64,000 bases of DNA from Octadecabacter antarcticus 307 (lineage in GTDB: Bacteria; Pseudomonadota; Alphaproteobacteria; Rhodobacterales; Rhodobacteraceae). The translations under genes and the position numbers were made by a program. Shown here piece by piece: positions 1-8,748 of this stretch. Positions within the stretch are counted from its first letter, which is position 1. Each line of letters opens with the position of its first letter. The DNA lies in contig NC_020911.1 in NCBI RefSeq assembly GCF_000155675.2, forward strand, positions 1,664,501 through 1,728,500, given 5' to 3'. The notes under the pieces are model-generated. The model searched no databases. It saw nothing but the letters and a program-made list of their open reading frames with translations, and had not been told where the DNA came from.

Positions 1-2872
1 ACGCCATTGGGTGCTTTTTCAGGCTCAGCCGCAATGTCTGATAGTCTGCGACTACCTGTTCACATACGGGCATCGCGGGCAGGGCGACGGGGGCTTCCTT
101 GCCTTCATCCCGCGTGCCTTGAAACAGCGGCAAATCGGGCGCATCGCGTAGTGCCGATGCATCCCACAGTGCTTGGCGGCGATCCAGAAACATCGACCGC
201 AACGCATCGGCCTGTGCAAGTCGGCGCACATGCGGTGCTGTCAGGCTTGCGCGGTCTTGCAGCGCCTTTAAATCGCGAAACGGCGCGTCGCGCGCGTTTA
301 CCAAACGCGTTGCAGCATCGATCTGGAATCCGGTGATTTGACGTAGGCCCAATCGCAGCGCAAACCCGTCTTGTGATGGTTCAAGCGTGCTGTCCCAATG
401 GGAATAATTCACATCTGGCGGGCGAATTTCGACGCCGTGATCCTTGGCATCTCGCACCAGTTGTGCGGGCGCATAAAACCCCATGGGTTGCGAATTCAGC
501 AGCGCTGCGCAGAACGCATCTGGGTAGTGACACTTGAGCCAGCTTGACACGTAAACCAATTGCGCAAAGCTCGCCGCGTGGCTTTCTGGGAAGCCATATT
601 CGCCAAAGCCCTTGATTTGATCAAAACAGCGCTGTGCGAAATCTTCGTCGTAGCCGCGCCGCACCATGCGCCCGACCATCTTGTCTTGCAGCAGTTCAAT
701 CGTACCGCGCGAGCGGAATGTTGCCATCGCCTTGCGCAGTTCATTGGCCTCGGCAGGGGAAAATTCCGCCGCCTCAATCGCGACCTTCATCGCCTGTTCT
801 TGAAAGATAGGGACGCCCAGCGTGCGCCCCAAGATGTTTTTCAACTCCGCTGGATCATGGGGCGGGCCGGGGGACGAATATGTGATGACTTCCTCGCCGT
901 TGCGACGCCGCAAATACGGGTGCACCATGTCGCCTTGAATAGGACCAGGGCGCACGATCGCAACCTCGATCACCAGATCATAAAACGTGCGTGGCCGCAG
1001 GCGCGGCAGCATGTTGATCTGGGCGCGGCTTTCCACCTGAAATACCCCGATACTGTCGCCTTTGCACAACATTCCATAGACGCGAGGGTCTTCTTGCGGG
1101 ACAGTCGCAAGGGTGAATTTCGTTCCATAATGTGCGGATATAAAATCAAAAGACTTTCTGATGCAGGTCAGCATCCCCAGCGCCAGTATATCCACTTTCA
1201 AAATACCAAGCGCGTCGATGTCATCTTTATCCCATTCAATAAACGTACGCTCCGGCATCGCGCCATTGCCAATCGGCACCGTTTCAGTGAGTGCGCGTTC
1301 CGTCAGGATAAACCCGCCCACGTGTTGTCCCAAATGGCGTGGCATGCCGATCAATTGCCCCGCCAATAAAACAGTGCGCCGCAGCACTGGATCGCTCATA
1401 TCCAAACCCGCTTCGCGCGCGTGCTCGCCGTCCACATCCCTACCCCATGACCCCCAGATTGTTTTGGCCATGGCGCCTGTGACGTCCTCGGATAGCCCCA
1501 TGGATTTGCCGACCTCGCGGATCGCTGAACGCGGACGATAATGGATCACCGTGGCGCACAGGCCGGCCCGCTCGCGGCCGTATTTGGTGTAGATATGCTG
1601 AATGACTTCTTCGCGCCGCTCATGCTCGAAATCGACATCAATGTCGGGCGGTTCGCGGCGTTCCTCACTGATAAACCGCTCAAACAGCAGGCTGTGCTGC
1701 GTCGGGTCCACAGCCGTGATCCCCAAAACATAACAGACCGCGGAATTGGCGGCTGATCCACGCCCTTGGCATAGAATTTCCGGCTGTGCGACGTTGCGTG
1801 CAAAGTCGATAATATCGTGAATGGTCAAGAAATACCGCGCGATATCAAGCTTTTCAATCATCGCCAGCTCTTTGCGCAGCACCGCTTTAATGGCATCGGC
1901 TACCCCGTCTGGATACCGCCATGCGGCGCCCTTCCATATCAACTTCTCCAGATACTCTTGTGGCGTCATATCCTGCGGGATCACTTCGCTTGGGTATTCA
2001 TAAGACAACTCGCCCAGATCAAACGCAATCGCATCGGCGACGTCACGCGTGGCACGGATCGCGTGGGGCCACTGGGTGAACAGGCGTTGCATTTCGGCTG
2101 GTGATTTCAGATGCCGTTCGGCGTTGGGCTGCAGCCGTGACCCTGCATCCACCAGCGTGCAGTGTTCACGAATACAGGTCATAATATCCTGCAACGGGCG
2201 GCGATCGGGCGCGTGATACAGCACTTCATTGCTCGCCAGCAGGCGCAGCCCGTGCTGGCCTGCCAAGGCGTCCAACCTGTTGATGCGTGCGTGATCGTCG
2301 CCGCGATATAGATAGGACGCCGCCAAATAACGCATTTGTGGCAAGGCCTTACAGAGCCGCTTTAACCCGCGCCCATAGGCTTCCACATCGTCACTTGGAA
2401 CGGCAATCAGGATTAACCCATCGGCGTGGGTCGCCAAATCTGACAACGTCAGATCGCAGGCACCCTTGGTTTGCCAATTGCCATCCACATCCGCCATCCG
2501 CCCCTTGGAAATCAGCCGCGACAGCCGCCCATAGGCTTGCCGATCAGTCGGATACACCAGAAACGCCTCACCACTCACAAGCTCAACGCGCGCCCCGATT
2601 AGGGGCCGCAATGCCGCCTTTCGCCCCTGCGACCAAATACGCACAACCCCCGCCAAAGTGTTGATGTCTGCCACAGCCAAACAATCATACCCCAGCGCCC
2701 ACGCCGCCTGTGCCAGATCAACCGCATCCGATGCCCCACGCAAAAACGAAAAACACGTGCACAGCCCCAACTCGACATAGCGCGCGCGTGCATTGGGCGT
2801 AAAATCGCCGTCCTCGGGTAGTGTGTGGCGCGGATGAGAATGATCATTCTCGGGCATGGCCATATACGCCAT
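1..2872 (-). CDS. dnaE2: Error-prone DNA polymerase III alpha-type subunit DnaE2, 3' end cut by window edge
   Basis: Translesion polymerase of the SOS response, the catalytic partner of ImuA/ImuB. The minus frame is open from 2872 to base 1 (about 957 codons; the family runs to roughly 1,050-1,100, so the last ~100 residues lie outside). The N-terminus shows the PHP-domain start ELGLCTCFSFLRGAS and, downstream, GYDCLAVADINTLAGVVR, typical of the DnaE2 branch. The last visible residues match the region before the C-terminal OB-fold. An in-frame TGA sits directly upstream of ATG 2872; ATGs at 2863 and 2857 are alternative starts. It is third in the imuA-imuB-dnaE2 cassette, 130 bp after imuB, with a long inverted repeat in the gap. 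Confidence 0.93.
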   Translation of the reverse strand, partial: MAYMAMPENDHSHPRHTLPEDGDFTPNARARYVELGLCTCFSFLRGASDAVDLAQAAWALGYDCLAVADINTLAGVVRIWSQGRKAALRPLIGARVELVSGEAFLVYPTDRQAYGRLSRLISKGRMADVDGNWQTKGACDLTLSDLATHADGLILIAVPSDDVEAYGRGLKRLCKALPQMRYLAASYLYRGDDHARINRLDALAGQHGLRLLASNEVLYHAPDRRPLQDIMTCIREHCTLVDAGSRLQPNAERHLKSPAEMQRLFTQWPHAIRATRDVADAIAFDLGELSYEYPSEVIPQDMTPQEYLEKLIWKGAAWRYPDGVADAIKAVLRKELAMIEKLDIARYFLTIHDIIDFARNVAQPEILCQGRGSAANSAVCYVLGITAVDPTQHSLLFERFISEERREPPDIDVDFEHERREEVIQHIYTKYGRERAGLCATVIHYRPRSAIREVGKSMGLSEDVTGAMAKTIWGSWGRDVDGEHAREAGLDMSDPVLRRTVLLAGQLIGMPRHLGQHVGGFILTERALTETVPIGNGAMPERTFIEWDKDDIDALGILKVDILALGMLTCIRKSFDFISAHYGTKFTLATVPQEDPRVYGMLCKGDSIGVFQVESRAQINMLPRLRPRTFYDLVIEVAIVRPGPIQGDMVHPYLRRRNGEEVITYSSPGPPHDPAELKNILGRTLGVPIFQEQAMKVAIEAAEFSPAEANELRKAMATFRSRGTIELLQDKMVGRMVRRGYDEDFAQRCFDQIKGFGEYGFPESHAASFAQLVYVSSWLKCHYPDAFCAALLNSQPMGFYAPAQLVRDAKDHGVEIRPPDVNYSHWDSTLEPSQDGFALRLGLRQITGFQIDAATRLVNARDAPFRDLKALQDRASLTAPHVRRLAQADALRSMFLDRRQALWDASALRDAPDLPLFQGTRDEGKEAPVALPAMPVCEQVVADYQTLRLSLKKHPMA

Positions 2873-2908
2873 TCACAGCTTCTTTGGTTCTCAAATACCG
2901 TTTTTCTT

Positions 2909-2952
2909 GCGCACCTGTTGAATTTTGCGCAGCAAAGTTCAACGAGGTGCGC
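2909..2952. repeat. Long inverted repeat (hairpin) between imuB and dnaE2
   Basis: Arms 2909-2928 and 2932-2952 pair: GCGCACCT with AGGTGCGC, one bulged G at 2944, then GTTGAATTTTGC with GCAAAGTTCAAC with a single mismatch that can form G-U in RNA. The loop is 3 nt. Neither strand has a U-run after the stem, so it is not an ordinary terminator. It would fold in the imuB-dnaE2 transcript just upstream of the dnaE2 start and could affect mRNA processing or translation. Function is unknown. Confidence 0.75.
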
Positions 2953-3004
2953 CCCCGCCCACCACAGGCGTCACACCCATGGTGTGCGTAAAGCCAAACG
3001 CCCC

Positions 3005-4888
3005 TCATGCAAAAATCCCCTGCACACACCAACGCGGCGCACCGCCACGACCATCGCCCGCAATCCCTTCGCGAAACAGCCAGTAGCGGCAACCATTTTG
3101 GTCCTCGATGCGGTAATAATCACGCAACCGCGTGCCGGGGCGATCCGCCCACCATTCCGGCGCGATCCGTTCGGGGCCTTCAAAGCGCACGACTTTATGG
3201 GTCAGACGCCGCCACATGAACTGTGCAGGCGGGCCTTCGGGCACGGCGTAAAGCACGCGGATGTCTTCGGGTGGCTGCAACAGCCGCAACGGTCGGGGCC
3301 GCTGGTGCGCGGGCAGGGACGCGCCGTCCGGTGCCATTGCCGCTTGCCAGCCTTCGCGACGTTCGGGCACGTGGCTGTCGCGCGGCGCGGGGCGACGAAT
3401 GTTGTCCGCGCCAAACTTGGCCGACAGCCGGTCAATCAGGCGCGCCAGTTCTGTGCCGCCATCCGCATTTTGTCTGGCCCCCCCCTCAATGCGGGTTTGC
3501 ACCAGTTGCACATGTTCCACAACGCTGGCGTCCAGTGTGATCAGATCAAAGCCAAAGCCGGGGTTCAGCCGCTCAAGCTTGCCGTCAAATAGCCGCAGGA
3601 TATGCGCGGGATCGCGGCTCGCTTGGCTGGTCGCCACACTGATCCGGTCCACATCCCCATCCGTGCGATAGATCGTCAGCGTCACCCGCCGCGCGCCACA
3701 ACCCTGCGCATGCAGACCCGCGCATAACTCCTGCGCCATATCAGGCATATAGGGTTCAGGGTCTAGAACAGGCTCCGCCAAGTTCGATTGTACGCTAAAG
3801 CGTGGCGGGTCGTCGGGGCTTTGCAGCGGTTCAGCCGTCCGCCCCATCATCTGATCCAGACGCAGCAGTGGATTTTGCACCAACACTGCCTTTTGGAACC
3901 GCCGTGCCAGTGACAATCGCGGCACATTCGCCAGCGCACCGACGGTTTTTAGCCCAAACCGTTTGAGCAACAGCACCGTATCCCCCTGTAGCCGCAATGC
4001 AGCCGTGGGCATGGGCGCTGTGCGCTGTGCCAACTCGTGCGCCAAGCAGACTTCGCGCACGCCGCCAAACCGCGACAGAGCCCATGCCGCCCCGTGGGTT
4101 GGTGCTGTGGCCAGATCGGTCTCCAGCCCTATCGTGGATAGTTTACCTTCAATCTCGCGCAGCATCGCCGCTTCGCCACCCCACAGATGGTCCGATCCCG
4201 TGGTGTCTAAAATCAACCCATTTGGCCCATCCAAAGCCGACCAAGGACACCAGCGCCGCACCCAAAGCATCAACTGTTTGAGCGCCGCTTGATCACCCCC
4301 CACATCGGCAAATTCAACACGTAATTCAGGACACAGCGCGCGCATATCCACGACGCGGGCCCCGATATGGATGCTGGTCTGATCTGCCGCACGGTTGGTG
4401 GCGTGCACCACAGGGCCGTGCGGCCCCTCAACAGCCAGTGCCACGGGAATTTCAGGCGGCGGGGCCTGCCCGGTGCTATCCATATGCCGTTGCCAGCGAT
4501 TGATCGTCAGACGCGGAAAATGCAGCGCAGTGATCCGGCGCGCGAGCGGGTCTTTGTCATTGGACGGAGTGAGCGCACAAGATGCGACGCCCACCCGCCC
4601 ACCCTTTTGGGTGTCGGTAAGTCTACTGGATATTGCCCCCCGCAAGCGGGGCTCGCCCACGAACGTGAAACTTTCTTCCACAACACGGTCTTGCGCAGGC
4701 AGGTCGCCCGTCCGTGGATCAGCAGGTTTTGGTGTCATCGCCCGTTGCAAAGCCTCGATCGCATGCGCCAGCATGTCGGCGGTGTCATTTGCCTTTATAG
4801 GCGGGTCCGCCGGTGGGATGTCTGCCGATGGTGTGTGCGAAGCAGGCGTTGGAAAGGGCAGGACGGGCAGCTTGTCCTCCCGCCTCAT
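3005..4888 (-). CDS. imuB: Y-family polymerase-like protein ImuB
   Basis: Non-catalytic Y-family (UmuC/DinB-like) protein that bridges ImuA, DnaE2 and the beta clamp in mutagenic repair. From about residue 116 it has the usual ImuB start (RRITALHFPRL), then VALAVEGPHGPVVHATN, GARVVDMRALCPELRVE and WCPWSALDGPNGLILDTTG. The C-terminus, RLRDYYRIEDQNGCRYWLF, is characteristic. No DxD/SxDE polymerase acids are visible, as expected for ImuB. At 627 residues it is longer than the usual ~500 because of a Pro-rich, low-conservation N-terminal stretch of ~115 residues; a start nearer the core is possible but no ATG is close. It begins 33 bp after imuA. Confidence 0.92.
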   Translation of the reverse strand: MRREDKLPVLPFPTPASHTPSADIPPADPPIKANDTADMLAHAIEALQRAMTPKPADPRTGDLPAQDRVVEESFTFVGEPRLRGAISSRLTDTQKGGRVGVASCALTPSNDKDPLARRITALHFPRLTINRWQRHMDSTGQAPPPEIPVALAVEGPHGPVVHATNRAADQTSIHIGARVVDMRALCPELRVEFADVGGDQAALKQLMLWVRRWCPWSALDGPNGLILDTTGSDHLWGGEAAMLREIEGKLSTIGLETDLATAPTHGAAWALSRFGGVREVCLAHELAQRTAPMPTAALRLQGDTVLLLKRFGLKTVGALANVPRLSLARRFQKAVLVQNPLLRLDQMMGRTAEPLQSPDDPPRFSVQSNLAEPVLDPEPYMPDMAQELCAGLHAQGCGARRVTLTIYRTDGDVDRISVATSQASRDPAHILRLFDGKLERLNPGFGFDLITLDASVVEHVQLVQTRIEGGARQNADGGTELARLIDRLSAKFGADNIRRPAPRDSHVPERREGWQAAMAPDGASLPAHQRPRPLRLLQPPEDIRVLYAVPEGPPAQFMWRRLTHKVVRFEGPERIAPEWWADRPGTRLRDYYRIEDQNGCRYWLFREGIAGDGRGGAPRWCVQGIFA

Positions 4889-4921
4889 CGTGCTGCGGGC
4901 CTTGGCCGTTGCGTGCTTGGT

Positions 4922-5617
4922 TTAGGCATTGCGTGCCTCGTGCATGGGGCGGCCTTCGACGCGGTAATCAAGGTATAGACCATTTTGATCTCTTGCGACC
5001 CAATCCCCCGGCGTGCCCCAGCGTGAGCGGAACAAGTGCGCGCGCCATAGCGGTTGACCGGGGGCGTGCATGTTATCTGCGTTGGGCAGGGACGCCAGTG
5101 ACGACAGCCGCCAGCGAGCGCGGGCTGCACTTAGATTGGCATGTGCTGCGCGCCGGATCAGCCACGCGGGGACCGAATAGGCTTCTGACCTGAGTGCGAG
5201 CCGTTTGGATGCGGTAAAATCAAGCGCAGGCGGATCACCCCAAACCTCGCCCACCACAGCGCCCAGTGTGGCGCAGCCCAGCCCCTGTTCCATCGCCCAA
5301 AGCACATCAATGGGTTTGGACACATCGACCCGCAAAATATCTATGCCATGCGGTAGTCCAGCCATGCAAATCACCCCTGCTTCGCGCCGCGACAGATGAT
5401 CAGACACCCACAAAACGGGCCCCTTTGTGGTGTTCAATTGTGCCAGCATAAACGCCAATGCCGCACCATCGGTTACAGTTTCGCTGAACACCTCACGCAG
5501 GGTCGGTTGCGCGTCAGCCTCCCCCTTACGGCCAGCCGTTTCCGCCCGCTGCATCAGCAGGTCGGTCGCGGATTTGAGGGTGGGGGCCGTTTTTAACAGA
5601 TTTGGGGCTCTGCGCAT
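4922..5617 (-). CDS. imuA: SOS protein ImuA (RecA/SulA-like)
   Basis: First gene of the mutasome cassette. It is a degenerate RecA-like protein that works with ImuB and DnaE2. The 231-residue product carries ALAFMLAQLNTTKGPVLWV near residue 55 (the position of the RecA Walker A strand, without a P-loop), then GLPHGIDILRV and RLALRSEAYSVPAWLIRRAA, and ends with the family signature WVARDQNGLYLDYR. The start ATG at 5617 lies 20 bp from a perfect alphaproteobacterial LexA box. Strand, order and spacing match the known imuA-imuB-dnaE2 operon. Confidence 0.92.
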   Translation of the reverse strand: MRRAPNLLKTAPTLKSATDLLMQRAETAGRKGEADAQPTLREVFSETVTDGAALAFMLAQLNTTKGPVLWVSDHLSRREAGVICMAGLPHGIDILRVDVSKPIDVLWAMEQGLGCATLGAVVGEVWGDPPALDFTASKRLALRSEAYSVPAWLIRRAAHANLSAARARWRLSSLASLPNADNMHAPGQPLWRAHLFRSRWGTPGDWVARDQNGLYLDYRVEGRPMHEARNA

Positions 5618-5636
5618 CTGAGTCTCCAGTAATAAT

Positions 5637-5651
5637 GTTCTTGTTATGTTC
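5637..5651 (-). promoter_or_regulatory. LexA (SOS) box of the imuA operon
   Basis: The sequence GTTCTTGTTATGTTC is a perfect GTTC-N7-GTTC direct repeat, the alphaproteobacterial LexA-binding consensus. It sits 20 bp upstream of the imuA start codon, where a repressor would block the promoter, so damage-inducible control of imuA-imuB-dnaE2 is expected. Confidence 0.88.
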
Positions 5652-5792
5652 TAGATTTAAGACCTGCTTTGGTCAAGTGTGATTGCCGCAAAAAGGTCAG
5701 GCTTTCCACGCTTGCCTGCCATCACGCGCAGCCATATCCTAGGGTTAATCCAGTCTATCGTTACCCCAACGGATAAACGCGGCAGGCCCAGT

Positions 5793-5820
5793 ATGATCGG
5801 ACCCATATGATCGGACCCAT
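5793..5820 (+). repeat. Exact 14-bp tandem duplication over a start codon
   Basis: ATGATCGGACCCAT occurs twice with no spacer (5793-5806 and 5807-5820). The period is not a multiple of three: initiation at the first ATG gives only five codons before TGA, while the second ATG opens the GNAT-like gene. The duplication looks recent and creates a decoy start. Confidence 0.85.
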
Positions 5821-6792
5821 CCTCAAATTGCTCCGCCGAGAGCACATGGACGTTAGCCTGCGCAACGGACGTGACCGCGTGGTGCGCATTATGGAACGCC
5901 CGGGTCGCTGGATGTCGCAGGCTGATTTGCAGGCACTGACACAAGATTTGCGCACTATTGCGGCGAAAACGCTGGATACAAGTAGCCTGACCTATGGTGT
6001 GTTCGCGGGGGGGGGCGCGACCGCATGCGTGACACCATCATCACGCTGGTAACTCTGCGCGACGGTACGCCAATTGCTTTTAACCCGCTGGTGATTATGA
6101 CGCTTGATACCCAGCCTGAGCCCACCGATGTGCTGCATCTTGGTTTGGTCATGGTGGATCCTGATCAGCGATCCAGCGGGCTTGCTTGGGTGCTCTATGG
6201 CCTAACGTGTTTTCTGCTGTTTGTGCGCAACCAATTCCGCCTGCTCTGGATTTCCAACGTTACACAGGTTCCCGCCGTTGTTGGCATGGTGTCAGAGATG
6301 TTTTCCGACATTTGGCCACGGCCTGACGCAGATCGGCGCACGTTGAACCATGTGTTGATGGCGCGCCGCATCATGACGTGGCATCGCCATGTGTTCGGGG
6401 TGGGCGATGACGCCGAATTCGACGAGACGCAATTTGTGATTACCAATGCTTATACCGGCGGGTCAGATGACCTCAATAAGACATGGGATCAGGCACCCAA
6501 GCACCGTGACGCGATTTTTAACGACTTCTGTGCCGCCGAACTGGATTACACCCGCGGCGATGATGTGCTGCAACTGGGGCGCATGGATTTGCCTGCGATC
6601 CGGCGCTATCTGTCGCGTGACGTCCCCAAAACTGCGATGTTTGGCGTACTGTCCACGGGCATTTACGTGGCTCTTCGACGGTTGATCCTGCCCATGTTCT
6701 ACTGGTCTGACAGCACACGACACTTCTCGATTCTGCGGCCTGCCAAAGACACATATTCCTCGCGCCATTCAGGGGACGACCATGATGTTTGA
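5807..6792 (+). pseudogene. GNAT-like protein, first gene of an E1-like/nitroreductase operon, frameshifted
   Basis: Two overlapping frames (5807-6052 and 6025-6792) together make one protein of about 328 residues. The break is at a run of nine G (6007-6015); ten or seven G would join the frames. The middle has an acetyltransferase-like strand-loop-helix, LGLVMVDPDQRSSGLAW, where QRSSGL resembles the GNAT acyl-CoA loop. The C-terminal part has no domain I recognise. The second frame overlaps the E1-like gene by 11 bp, so translation is probably coupled. The frameshift may be real decay, phase variation at the G-run, or a sequencing error. GNAT assignment is inferred from a short motif. Confidence 0.55.
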
Positions 6793-7555
6793 TTACGCCG
6801 AATTCACCTCGCGAAACATTGGCTTTGTGACGCTAGATGAGCAAGCCAAACTGCGCGGCGCGTGTATCATGTGGCTGGTGCTGGCAGGGATCGGCGAGCT
6901 GATCATTATCGTTCTGGACGAATTTGAGATCAGTAACCTGAACCGTCAAGTCTTTGCATTTGATCACACAATGAACCAGCACAAGGCCGAGGCGACCCCA
7001 CAAATAGTGGGCCAAATCAATCCTAAAATTGAAATTGAGGTCCATCATGGCGATTGGACGGACACTATTGATGCAGGGGTCGAACGGCCCGTGATTGTGG
7101 TGAATAGCACCGATGATCTCAGCGCGCGCGGGCTGGAGAAGTCGGTGATAAACGCCGATACATCGCCGCCGCCATCGGTCTATGTGACGGGGCCTAACGA
7201 TCAAAAATACAAGGACCGTTTTGGCAACCCAACTGTCGAAACGGATTGGGACAAAATTACTGACGATCAGCGATCAAAAGCATTTAAAAAGGAATCTGAA
7301 TGGGTTGTTACCCATTCCTCATACAGAAATTACATCGATCCGAATATTGTCGGCGACGCTGTGGCGGGCAAACGGCCCCGCATGTCATTCGCGCCAATGG
7401 TCATCACCACGTGTCAGTTGATGTGCTACGAAGTGGTGAACGCAATCCTTGGTCGCGGGTATTTCTTCAACCCTTACATGGCACGAATTGAACGTTCCAA
7501 ACCGGAAATTATGCGCCTGATGGGGCGTAAGGTCTTGATCGGATTGATGCAATGA
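6782..7555 (+). CDS. E1-like (ThiF/MoeB family) protein lacking the Rossmann glycine loop
   Basis: ThiF-superfamily proteins adenylate a C-terminal carboxylate or a small acid. The hallmark DEFEISNLNRQVF is at residues ~47-59, followed by HKAEA, an IVVNSTDDL strand and, near the C-terminus, MSFAPMVITT. The usual GxGGxG nucleotide loop, which should precede the GIGELIIIV strand, is absent: LRGA runs directly into CIMWLVLAGIG. This looks like a short in-frame deletion, and the stretch after STDDL is also shorter than I expect. The protein may therefore be inactive. It overlaps both neighbours (ATGA overlap with the membrane protein gene). Confidence 0.72.
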   Translation: MMFDYAEFTSRNIGFVTLDEQAKLRGACIMWLVLAGIGELIIIVLDEFEISNLNRQVFAFDHTMNQHKAEATPQIVGQINPKIEIEVHHGDWTDTIDAGVERPVIVVNSTDDLSARGLEKSVINADTSPPPSVYVTGPNDQKYKDRFGNPTVETDWDKITDDQRSKAFKKESEWVVTHSSYRNYIDPNIVGDAVAGKRPRMSFAPMVITTCQLMCYEVVNAILGRGYFFNPYMARIERSKPEIMRLMGRKVLIGLMQ

Positions 7556-8748
7556 CGCTGGTGGCATCTGACACAGGCAATCTTTTCTTGTCGCTGGCGG
7601 CCCTCGCAGGGTTGTTGATCTTGCAAAGTGTGATCTGCGCGCGCGATCCGTGGGAGCCGCTGAACAGGCGCTTCCTGTTTGGCCTTCGCGTCATGGCGAT
7701 GTTGTTCGTAGGACGCGCATTTCTCATTCTGACTGGCGCAGACTTCTTTCGATTTTTCATTCTGTTAGGGGCCGCTCTTATACCAATTTCCGTGCTGGTT
7801 TTGGCCGAAGGATTGCTGCGCCGCCATGCACCACAATGGGCCAAGGTTTGGGTTGGTTGCGGCACAATTGTCTTTTTTATCTTGTCATTCTGGTGGTCTG
7901 ACAGCATTGATCCACCGCGCCTGATGGGACTTCTCGCCTTTCAACTCAGCGGGGTTTTCATTGGGGCATGGCTGGTTTTGACCCGCAACAGGTCCAGCCT
8001 GACAGTCGCTGAAAACCAAACGGTCGAACGGTTGGCGCTGTCGTTGTTTCTGCTTGTTCCTTTGGCTGCTGCTGACTTTTTTATGATTCATCTGGCCCCC
8101 CCGGCACAAATATCAGCCTTGGGGCTGCTGTTCTTTTGCTGGCTTACTGTCAGCATTGGCCGCTCTCAGGCGCACCACCGCGCGCCACTGTTATCGTTTC
8201 TCGCAATCGTCATAGGTGCAGGTCTGTCGGGATTTGTGGTGGCTGATATGGTCGGCATGGACAAAGACGCAACGATCCTGACGCTGGTCGTCATCCTTGC
8301 AGCTGTGCCGGTTGCGGTGCTGTTTATTGAGGCGCAAACCCTGCGGTCCGAAGAACAATCGCAAACCCTGCTACATCACCTCGCCGAAGACCGATCCTGC
8401 GATGCATTGGGGTTCCTGCGAGGGTTGCAAGCGCACCCTTTGGTTGAGGGGGCCGCGCTGATTGACAACGCGCAACTGGCAGACCTCGAGGCAGCTGTTT
8501 TGCGCCACATCTTTACCATCTGCCCCGTGCTGCGCCGCGCTGATCCGCCCTTCAGTGATGGCGCGCAAGGCGATCGCATCACCCACCTGTTTAATCTGTT
8601 CAACGCCAGCCACATCCTGTTGGCTGATAACGCGCCAATGACCCTTGTGGCGCTATCGACGCCGTCATTGGCAACATCGCCACGGGCGGAACTTGAACTT
8701 GTGGCAGTGCAACGCATGGCGCGGCTGATCTCACGGTCAACCCCATGA
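7552..8748 (+). CDS. Polytopic membrane protein of the E1-like/nitroreductase operon
   Basis: A 398-residue protein of no family I recognise. Residues ~1-270 contain about eight hydrophobic segments (for example FLSLAALAGLLILQSVI and ILTLVVILAAVPVAVLFI), and the last ~125 residues form a soluble, probably cytoplasmic tail. It starts on the stop codon of the E1-like gene and ends on the start codon of the nitroreductase-like gene, so it belongs to the same system. No transporter or enzyme motif is visible. It may anchor the pathway at the membrane or act on a lipid or exported product, but that is inference. Confidence 0.75.
   Translation: MTLVASDTGNLFLSLAALAGLLILQSVICARDPWEPLNRRFLFGLRVMAMLFVGRAFLILTGADFFRFFILLGAALIPISVLVLAEGLLRRHAPQWAKVWVGCGTIVFFILSFWWSDSIDPPRLMGLLAFQLSGVFIGAWLVLTRNRSSLTVAENQTVERLALSLFLLVPLAAADFFMIHLAPPAQISALGLLFFCWLTVSIGRSQAHHRAPLLSFLAIVIGAGLSGFVVADMVGMDKDATILTLVVILAAVPVAVLFIEAQTLRSEEQSQTLLHHLAEDRSCDALGFLRGLQAHPLVEGAALIDNAQLADLEAAVLRHIFTICPVLRRADPPFSDGAQGDRITHLFNLFNASHILLADNAPMTLVALSTPSLATSPRAELELVAVQRMARLISRSTP

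Noticed and set aside
560..1369. 269-codon plus-strand ORF opposite dnaE2
   Set aside because: Antisense shadow of the well-conserved dnaE2 frame; no family resemblance and no ribosome-binding site.
4367..4978. 203-codon plus-strand ORF over imuB
   Set aside because: Antisense shadow; low-complexity product with no recognisable domain.
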